Below are positions 56,508 through 64,000 of a stretch of DNA of 64,000 nucleotides, in pieces. The position numbers and the translations under genes were made by a program. The stretch is from assembly GCA_001599715.1 (NCBI GenBank), contig BCHU01000005.1, forward strand, positions 310,001-374,000, given 5' to 3'. The notes below the pieces were generated by a model that saw only the letters and a list, made by a program, of their open reading frames with translations, searched no databases and was not told where the DNA came from. Origin of the DNA: Phaeotremella fagi (lineage: Eukaryota; Basidiomycota; Tremellomycetes; Tremellales; Phaeotremellaceae). Each line of letters starts with the position of its first letter. Within the stretch, counting starts at the first letter, position 1.

Positions 56508-56882
56508 AAGAGGGATATGTTGTTCGAGGTGGTGTTATGTTGTGTACATCAATTTGTTGCAGTGACTGTTCTGTGTTCTGTAAATGCATGTCTATTCTCA
56601 GAACAATCAGAACACCATTCACTACTGTTTACTTTTTGGGAATTGCAAGGTGCCACATTGCTGTGTGGCGAAGTTACTGTATGAGAATTGATGTCCCGCT
56701 AAACAATGGATTATCTCATCTTTTGAGCAACTCTCTTTTGTGGTCGAAAGAAGTCGTTTCAGACTATCCGATGGAGCAAATGAATATGTATCCTCCTAAA
56801 TGCTAACTTCGACATAACACTCTTATTTCTCATATTTGCCCTGAAGCTAAATTTGTCCAGTACTGTAAAACACGTTAGGAAG
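56508..56882. other. Spacer between the tandem RING genes
   Basis: 375 bp, no gene recognised. Probably the 3' UTR of copy 1 and the promoter of copy 2. Confidence 0.4.
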
Positions 56883-58003
56883 ATGAGCACAGAGGATACG
56901 AACACCAATACAGACAGTAAGTCCCAAACCGAACAGTAACTCAAACGTGATAATAATACTGCTTATCCACGACTTAGTTCAAACGACCGACTTGTCTCTC
57001 GTTTCGAAACCTGATGCCATTTGTGGTATTTGTAAAGATCCATGGTGGGTATTTGATTGGGGTTCCTCTTCTTGAGATGTTGAGCTTTGCTGACAGTGAT
57101 TTAACGTAGGATTGTATCACACACTACTGAATGTAATCATACATTTTGTGGATCATGTCTCAAGGAAGGTCTGGAAAATGTAACTTCAACTCTATCCTAA
57201 ATTCTCCCCTACTATTACTGAAACATACTGTATGTAGACATTTCGAATTATTTGTCCAATGTGTCGTGAACCCCTCAGATCTCGATTCACTACGTCAGAA
57301 TCAAAGGATGAAGAGGCGACACGACTGGCAAAGATTTTGGATCAAGAAGAAGAACGTGATCAAGTAGAGGGAATGTTAAGAGGGAATTACGTCTCAAGAC
57401 GTGAAGATGCTATACGGTAAGAGTTTTCCATTTTGTTATCTTGCTATAAAGCAGAGTTAGAACGTTTCACTGACACCCATGTACTGTAACAGTGATTGGC
57501 CAAACCAATTAGAAGGAATCACCAATCAACGTGTTCGATCACTTTTTGGTTTGGATATTGGAGATACCTACCAACCTCAATACCCATTAAGAGGAGTGAT
57601 GCCGTCATCATGGTATCCTCAGACCGAAATCGACAACGTGTCCATGTACGATCTAGTGAATCAACGCTCCGTATATGAAGATATGATAGACGTATTTGGT
57701 GATCTGACAGATCATCTCTTCTCAGAATCTGATAGGGAGCCCCTTTGGACTGTCTCTGTCAGTTCCCTTACAGAAGCAGGCCCTTCACAGCCAATGACTG
57801 TCTTTATAGTTAATCCTTTCATGAGGGAGGAAGGTGAAAGGGGTATCTCAATCCATTCACCAATCATAGGAGCCGGTCCAACTTCATCAGGTCTCTCTGG
57901 AGGTGTCAACGATATAGAAAACGATCAAGAAGATAATCCCGATATCGAAAACGACAACCATACAGAAGAAGATGGACACGGGGGAGACGAACATGATGGA
58001 TGA
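56883..58003 (+). CDS. C3HC4 RING-finger protein, copy 2
   Basis: Start ATG 56883 (MSTEDTNTDIQTTDL), stop TGA 58001-58003, five exons. A complete RING: CGICKDPWIVSHTTECNHTFCGSC and IICPMCREPLRSRF. After it come LAKILDQEEERDQV, RGNYVSRREDAI and RVRSLFGLDIGDTY (compare KIAALFGVKPS in copy 1), a segment with SMYDLVNQRSVYEDMIDVFG, WTVSVSSLTEAG, and an acidic Asn/Asp/Glu/His tail. It is a probable E3 ligase. The shared RING and LFG elements with the adjacent copy 1 point to tandem duplication, with strong divergence outside the RING. Confidence 0.8.
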
Positions 58004-58605
58004 ACTGTGACAGAGTGCATTTCTAGGTTCTTCGGTTTTCCGTTTATGTTGAATTTCTTGTCTATACTTAGGATACCTTGTTCTCGTGTATCGAGCATCT
58101 ACTCAAATGTATATATATGTTTCTGGCGTGTTATCTACTCGCATGAATAAGTACACAAGTATGTACAATTACTTCCTCCAAATCCAAGCTCCTGACAGAC
58201 TAGTGTAGACGACCGGACAACCAATGTAGGATCACTAGTAATGACCGAAACGATTTTATGAAACATTGCCATATTCTCCTTTCAAAGCGTGGACCGAGGT
58301 ACAGTATGTGAGTGAACAAAATGTCTTTCTGACAACAAATGAAAATATCCAAATATTCTTACAACTTGTATGAATGACTTTGAGGGAAAGCGATAATGAT
58401 GGCGATCCAAAGATTGTTCCGAGTCTTTGGAGAACCTTCGACATCGTGATCGTTCGGTGTGACTGTACCAGTCATGACATTGTCGAGGTCTAGTTCAGAT
58501 GAACACGTATTTTGAATAGATAGGAGATTCTTCCATAGTGACATCACTCGATCCCCAGCAGAAGTCGAGGTCATCATCATCACCACCAACCTCAGATGCA
58601 GTTGG
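58004..58605. other. Gap between convergent genes
   Basis: 602 bp between RING copy 2 and the SET gene. Open frames on the minus strand at 58256-58655 overlap the end of the SET gene or are short. Nothing supported. Confidence 0.4.
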
Positions 58606-59788
58606 TCAAAAATCCCCATGGAACGGCATCCATCCTCGACAACCAGACGATCCACATAGACATCTCGTCAACTCCGGATTTGCCTGACTTCTTGTCTTGT
58701 TCTCAATATCGGTTGGCGAAGTAACGATTCCAGACCCAGATGGATCACCATAATCAAAAGTCAATTCTTCGTCCGGTTGAAGTACACGTTTAGTCTAATA
58801 ACCGATTAATCCAACTTCGAACAAAAACCTAAAAGATAAAAACTGCTCACAAAAATAGCCGCTCTGACCCAACCATCACCTATCCCCGCATCACCCCAAA
58901 AAACCGGTAAAACAACACAAGAAGGTTCACAAGAATGATTCAAGAATCTTCCCAAATTCCCAAAGAATCTCGGATCGATATGAACGACAAAACCTGAAAC
59001 GTTTAATGAGAGGATGTAATTCGTCTGACCTGGTTTGATGGATTGAGTTGACCATCGATGGGTAGCTTCTTTTGTTGTTAGGTATTCACCTGCGTAGAGT
59101 GATATGAATGATCCTTTTGGGAGGGGTTTGGTTGAGAATGCTCCTAGACCTGTGGAGGTTTTTTGGAGGGTTATTGGGTTCCTGTCGTTTGGTTTAGTTC
59201 TAGGTTTTCTTCAGAGTGATGGAAAGATATTTACTTTACTCCCAATTGAGTTAGTTTGTTTGAACAATCGGAAGTACAGTTACAAGATGGACTACATTCC
59301 ACGAGAGGTAGATTAGAAGGCAGAGCTTCTAGATTCAATATCTGGTGAGGATCGTTGTTTGGAGTATCGATTTGAGTATAGAAATTACCTGTGACACTGA
59401 GATTAATGGACTGCGCGCTTTGGTCGTTTAATCAAGACTAACCAAAATTCGATACGCAAGAACAGTCACTGGTAACACCGCAACGTCCTTCTGAACAAGT
59501 ACAGCCTAATTCTCTGGAATCACTTCCTGAATCCGAATTCGAGTCTTCTTCTTCGATGTCACTATTACTTTCTCGCCATGGTATCGCACTACTTAACGGT
59601 GTCCCATCAGAAATGATAGAATCGATAATGTACTAAGAATCAATGGATCAGACGATACACCTTATGTAACCCACCGTATGGAATTCGCCTAGGAATGAAT
59701 TGAGTTGTAATTGAATTTCATTTTGGGACTGGAGTTGGATTGAGATTTGAGTAGGTTCTTTTCCATTTGAAATATCATTAAGGTTCAT
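58606..59788 (-). CDS. CLR4: SET-domain histone H3K9 methyltransferase (DIM-5/Clr4 type)
   Basis: Start ATG 59786-59788 (MNLNDISNGKEP), stop TGA 58606-58608; about six exons, roughly 310 aa. Pre-SET zinc cluster: LGCTCSEGRCGVTSDCSC and VECSPSCNCTSDCSNKL, nine Cys in all as in DIM-5. SET: GLGAFSTKPLPKGSFISLYAGEY, GRFLNHSCEPSC (AdoMet-binding NHSC) and ELTFDYG. Post-SET: CLCGSSGCRGWM. All catalytic and zinc-binding elements are kept. These match SUV39-type enzymes that methylate histone H3 Lys9 and build heterochromatin. I see no chromodomain before the pre-SET part, as in the compact DIM-5. It was hidden from single-ORF view by its introns. Confidence 0.85.
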
Positions 59789-60475
59789 AGATATTGATTG
59801 AGAGACGTTTCGTTTCAGTTAGTGCTTGTCAACGACGATGATAGTTGGCATTGAGATATACGTGTTGTAACAAGAACATAGTCAAGTGGTCAACCTCCAC
59901 CTTGATTCATTTCATCCTTCTATACCTGTTATAGTCTCGGCCTTTACCGCAAATAACGTCAGCGGCAGCAAATTCAAACACAGCATCGCAGTTGGGTTCA
60001 AGGCGTGAGACCTGAGGGAGATGCATTAAAAGAGCTGCGCAAGCTCGGCTCGCTGTACCTTGAATTGAGAAATACCCTGAATTGAATGATTTGATTGATT
60101 GATTGCATTTCAAACTAGACCTTTAAGCAAAGGAAGACAGTCTGCCACATTGACAAGGTGACATAGGTTGCACACGCCCTCGGTCTGTGTGTGTTACCCT
60201 TAAATAATGTACCCTTGCCTTCCCCATCCCATCGTCACACTAACTGGTCATCACTCACTGCACTGAGTACTCGTACTAAACTCTTTCTCTCACTCTCACC
60301 TTCACCTTCTCTTTCTCTTTTATCTCTAACAACCGTTGATCAATCCAGTTAACAATCAATTTCACTTTTTGATTAACTACTTATATCACGATCTCTCTCA
60401 TTCCCATTAACGATCTACTTCTCTCTTCAACGAATTTAGATACATCCATCTCCTCTTTCACGTCTTCTTAACACA
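59789..60475. promoter_or_regulatory. Divergent promoter region, SET gene / GPI-anchored protein gene
   Basis: 687 bp between diverging starts. The half next to the plus-strand gene (from about 60270) is a long pyrimidine-rich leader (CTTTCTCTC...), typical of highly expressed fungal genes. No RNA gene was recognised; a tRNA-like GGTTCAAG near 59995 lacks an A-box partner. Confidence 0.5.
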
Positions 60476-61657
60476 ATGTTCTCAATCTCAAAAGTTTCCA
60501 TCATCTCAGCCCTCGCTTTGGCCGCTACCACCCTCGCTCAAACCTTCTCCATTGCCACTCCAGTAAGTTGACCTACTCCTCCTCCATTCACCCATTCTCC
60601 CACCTCATCATCTACCATACGAACAAACCGACTGACTGATCACTCAACCCTAGGCTTCCCTCGTTCAATGTCGTGAGTAGAACGTGCTAAACAACCCCAT
60701 TTCAATTGAATTGAATTGACCAAAATCCAATCAAACAGAACCCGTTCAAATCACTTGGACTGGTGGTACTTCCCCATTCATTCTGTAAGTCGTTCATCTC
60801 CTCGTTCACATTGTCTCCTCCTTCAAATTCTTTCATCCAACCCCCGTCCATATCCTTTGTTTGGGATCCACGGAGCTTTGCGGGATTATCATTGTGTTAT
60901 CTCTCATTCAACAAACTTGGTCCAAAAAAATTTAGAGTTCTTAGCGTTGAATGATAAACAAACATGTACTAACCATCATTCTAGTGCCGTCATCCCAGGT
61001 GGTCAAACTTCAGCTGCTGCCGTTGAGTACATCAGTACTTCCCTCACCACCAGCCCAACCACTTGGACCGTCAACCTTGCTTCCGGTGAGTTTTAATCGT
61101 CATCTCGTTACAAGTCTTAAATCAATACTGATATCCTATACCTAGGTACCTACCTCACCCTTAAGCTCACTGATGCCACTGGTGCCAACGCTTACTCATC
61201 ACCATTGACCGTGAGTCATTTGCAAATCTGCTAACCGAAAGTAAAATATTGACCCCCCTGTCAGATCCAAGCCGGTGCCTCCAACTCATGTCTTAACAGC
61301 ACCGCTGTTACCTCAGGTGTCTCAACCTCAGCTGTCACCACCACCGTCTCATCTGCCGCTTCCGCTGCTTCAAGTGCCGGTGTCTCAACCTCAGCGTAAG
61401 TAACCATCAACCTCATCAGAGAAATTTGGAAATCAAAAACTGACATTTCTTCTCTCAGTGCCTCCGTCACCTCAGCCCTCAGCTCAGCCGCCGCCTCAGT
61501 CTCCTCAGCCGCTTCATCAGTCGCTTCAGTAGCTTCATCAGCAGTATCATCAGCTGCCGCTACCACCAGCAAAGCTTCCGGTGCCCTCGAAAAGGCAGTT
61601 ATCGGTGTCCCAGCCCTCGCCCTCGCCGTCGTCGGTGGTCTCGCCCTCCTCTTCTAA
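60476..61657 (+). CDS. GPI-anchored Ser/Ala-rich cell-wall protein (Kre9/Knh1-like N-terminus)
   Basis: Start ATG 60476, stop TAA 61655-61657, about seven exons. A signal peptide is clear (MFSISKVSIISALALAATTLAQ). The mature N-terminus SLVQCQPVQITWTGGTSPFIL with WTVNLASGTYLTLKLTDATGA fits the Ser-Thr-rich GPI-anchored, Kre9/Knh1-like N-terminal fold. A long Ser/Ala/Val/Thr stalk follows (SSAASAASSAGVSTSA..., many O-glycosylation sites). A GPI signal ends the chain: SGALEKAVIGVPALALAVVGGLALLF. It is a surface or wall protein whose anchor would need Gpi1 (17312-19700). The long pyrimidine-rich leader and C-rich codons suggest strong expression. Confidence 0.85.
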
Positions 61658-62419
61658 AAGAATCAAATCCCCACGCTAAAAACACGAACCAATTAATGCA
61701 CCTAAACAATTTACAGAAAATATATCCTGACGAGTTCGTTCAATTCCCTTCAAAAGGACTTTTTTTTGTGGGTTGTCAACAGTGGTTTGAGTGTGGTTTC
61801 GGTTTTTTTCTTACTACTTTCAATTCTTTTACTCTTTTTATTCAAATTTCAAGTACCAAACCTTTTTTCATTAATTTTTTTTTTCACGAGAAATGACTTC
61901 CTTAAATCATTAATCAAATTACAAACTTTCTTCCTTTCCCTTTCAACTGGCTTCATTCAAATTATAACACGAATATATACTTTTCTTTTGTCTTTCCCCC
62001 TTTAATATATGTTTTTTTCTTCTTTCTTCAAATGAAAACAAGATCCCCCTCATGACTCAAACACGTTTTTTTATTTATTTTTTCAAGTGTCTTTTTGATG
62101 GTTCCTCATGACTTTTTATTTAGGCTTTGAAATGATGAGAATGAGATTTGGATACGTAATGGATTTTATCGATTAATTATGCATTTGTTGATTTTGTTGA
62201 TATGTGCAGTTAGTTTTCGTTGGCATATGATTTCATTTATTTCATCGTTATAAATAACATAGCATGTCGTGACGTGACAGTAACAGTAACAGCACAAACT
62301 CTATAAACATCGCAAAGCAAGTTACGAACAAAGAGGTAGAACATGGTCAACAAGACTGAAAAAGTGCTAAACCTGAACCACAGTAAAATCCAAATCTAAA
62401 TCCAAACCCAAATCCAAAC
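61658..62419. other. T-rich gap between convergent genes
   Basis: About 760 bp with very T-rich tracts (61755-62100), presumably the 3' UTR of the wall protein followed by that of the Rap1-like gene. No gene was recognised. Confidence 0.45.
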
Positions 62420-64000
62420 CTACTTCCCAAATCGATCACGTAAACCCCGTTCAACATCCAACCAATAAATCTCATCCCCATCTGCCGCACCAGCACCACC
62501 GACCCGTTGCGAGGGTTTAGGTAAAGAATTAACAATCTCAAACAACTGAGTAGGTTTCAATCCATATTTCCCAGTCAAGAATTTGATTTTGTTTCGATAA
62601 TTCTCACGAATCTCTTGAACTCTTTTTGCACCGTTAGAGATTCTCTCTGTACGTTCTCTAGCACTCATTCTTGGGGTTGGGGTTGGTGAGCCTGACGCGG
62701 AGGCGGGGTTGGTCAGGATCGATCGATTGATACTAGTGTTGAAGTCAACTTGATCAGGTTGTGAAGGTGTTTTCTTTGATGAACCTTTTTGTATTGATCT
62801 TTCAATTGATTTTTGTCTTTTCGATGCGGAGGACATGAGTTCTTTTTGAAGGATTGACGGTCGTTTACTGTAGTTATTACCTTTAGCGGTTGGGGTTTGG
62901 GTTGGAGTCGAGATGGTAACGTTCGAATTTTGATCCACGGTTAATCCGAAATTCAACGTTAGAGGGATGGAGAGATTCGTGCTACCGGGTGTCAAGTTGG
63001 TTTTTTGAATCAAATCTTCAGCTGGTCTGATGGTATCTGGTAAATCTGTTTGAACGGATTTATCGGGTGATCTCGTTTTGGCCGTGGTGGTGGTGTCACC
63101 GACAACCTCCTCATGTTGTCGATTGGCTATCGCTTTAGCCCTTTGGAAATCTGCTAGAACAGCTTGGGTTTCTTCACCTAAAGATGTTGGTCGTGATTGC
63201 GATGGTTCGTCCGATTCATCGTCTTTATCCTTCTCGATAGCCTCTGGAACGGGTATCGTGTCGCGAACCAATATCTCCGTCGTTATGGAATTGAGAAGAC
63301 CAGCGTCGGTATTGGTGGAATCACCTTTATCTCGAGTTGATGTTGATTGAACAGGCGCAGTTGTACTATTCTCAACAGGTGCGGCTTCTGTATTGGTCTG
63401 AACATCAACAGCGGGTTCCGCGGTTTTGTTTTTCTTAGAACTCGATGGACCTGCTTTACCAGCTTCAATCGATGTCTTGGAGCCGTTATCAATGACCGGA
63501 GCGACCTGTGAATCCTCTGAATCCGATTCAACGAGTTTACGTTTGTTTGGCGTAGGACGTGATTTCGTCCCACCACTGACGGATTTTGTGGTCGGCGTAG
63601 AAGTAGTTCTGGAAGGGAGCAGAGTGTATCAGTAATTGAAACCTACCAGATAAACGAATACAACATACCCATTCGTCCTCTCCCTTTCAGCTTTAGTCTT
63701 CAAACTCTCATCAACCTCAGCGTCAACGAATCTCTGAACCCTCTTTGAGAAAATGACGGAATTCTTCTTGAACCTTTCATGCCATGATTGTTCAGTATGT
63801 CTCCTTGCTATTGGATATGTATCTTTTGATGCAGCCTATAAAAAGGTGTCAGCAGTTGTTTATAAAGACAACATAAATGGGATCATACGAGTAGACTATA
63901 AGTTTTCCTACTTCCCCATGAACCGTCTGGATGATAGACTGCAAGATACCTACAGAGGAATTCGTCGTCTGCTGGTGTATAATCTATGCGGGGTCTGGAA
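62420..64000 (-). CDS. Rap1-like telomere protein (Myb-like domain), C-terminal part
   Basis: Stop TAG 62420-62422; the gene continues beyond base 64000, so its N-terminus is missing. Near the window edge, DYTPADDEFLCRYLAVYHPD, SWGSRKTYSLL and YPIARRHTEQSWHERFKKN fit the Myb-like fold of Rap1/TERF2IP (start with acidic TPxDDE, H-T-x-x-S-W-x-x-R near the end). A long disordered acidic/Pro/Ser region follows, including SKRVQRFVDAEVDE. The C-terminal end (KIKFLTGKYGLKPTQLFEIV ... IYWLDVERGLRDRF) could be a Rap1 C-terminal (RCT) domain. Rap1 binds telomeric partners such as Taz1/TRF. Homology is by motif only and the BRCT part, if any, lies outside. Confidence 0.6.

Noticed and set aside
59990..60010. 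Possible tRNA B-box GGTTCAAG
   Set aside because: No matching A-box, acceptor stem or anticodon stem can be drawn around it.

Overview
This window looks like nuclear chromosomal DNA from a filamentous or yeast-like basidiomycete, most probably a tremellomycete (Cryptococcus/Kwoniella-type). The support is dense short introns of about 45-70 nt with GTRNGT donors and YAG acceptors, compact gene spacing on both strands, UTR-sized gaps, and the identity of the conserved genes. Nothing bacterial, plasmid-like or viral is visible. No tRNA, rRNA, CRISPR or intact transposon was recognised. Coordinates for spliced genes run from start codon to stop codon and include introns; splice sites were read by eye.

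Layout. 1-3004: no convincing gene, with simple TGGTAAT-type repeats at the edge. 3005-5215: a many-intron gene of unknown function. 5406-8832: four intronless orphan ORFs. 9118-25854: housekeeping genes, namely SNW1/Prp45 (splicing), a UCS-domain myosin chaperone, Kex2 (secretory proprotein convertase), Gpi1 (GPI-anchor synthesis), an RWDD2-type protein, a proline-rich unknown and a DUF1776-like SDR-fold protein. 26524-31147: an F-box protein followed by a tandem pair of SUR7/PalI-type four-TM proteins. 31722-32170: four degenerate tandem repeats of about 112 bp. 32331-40705: a tandem array of five intronless, rapidly diverging orphan genes on the plus strand, interrupted by one minus-strand secreted-protein gene. 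40893-50000: elongin A, a G-protein gamma subunit, a coiled-coil protein, the mitochondrial MCP1 protein and the DUR3 urea transporter. 50486-64000: a secreted Cys/Ser-rich protein, a SAC3-like protein, an MDR-family reductase, two tandem C3HC4 RING proteins, a DIM-5/Clr4-type SET histone methyltransferase, a GPI-anchored Ser-rich wall protein, and the C-terminal part of a Rap1-like telomere protein that runs off the window.

Functional links are mostly those of a normal fungal chromosome: secretion and surface (Kex2, Gpi1, GPI-anchored and Cys-rich proteins, SUR7/PalI pair), nuclear gene expression (SNW1, elongin A, SAC3-like, SET methyltransferase, Rap1-like) and signalling or nutrient uptake (Ggamma, DUR3 with GATA motifs upstream). 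The most unusual part is the orphan family. Five genes at 32-41 kb, and possibly four more at 5-9 kb, share a weak fold-like signature and lack introns in an intron-rich neighbourhood. The two best conserved copies end in a PPSY motif. They have no relative I can name.
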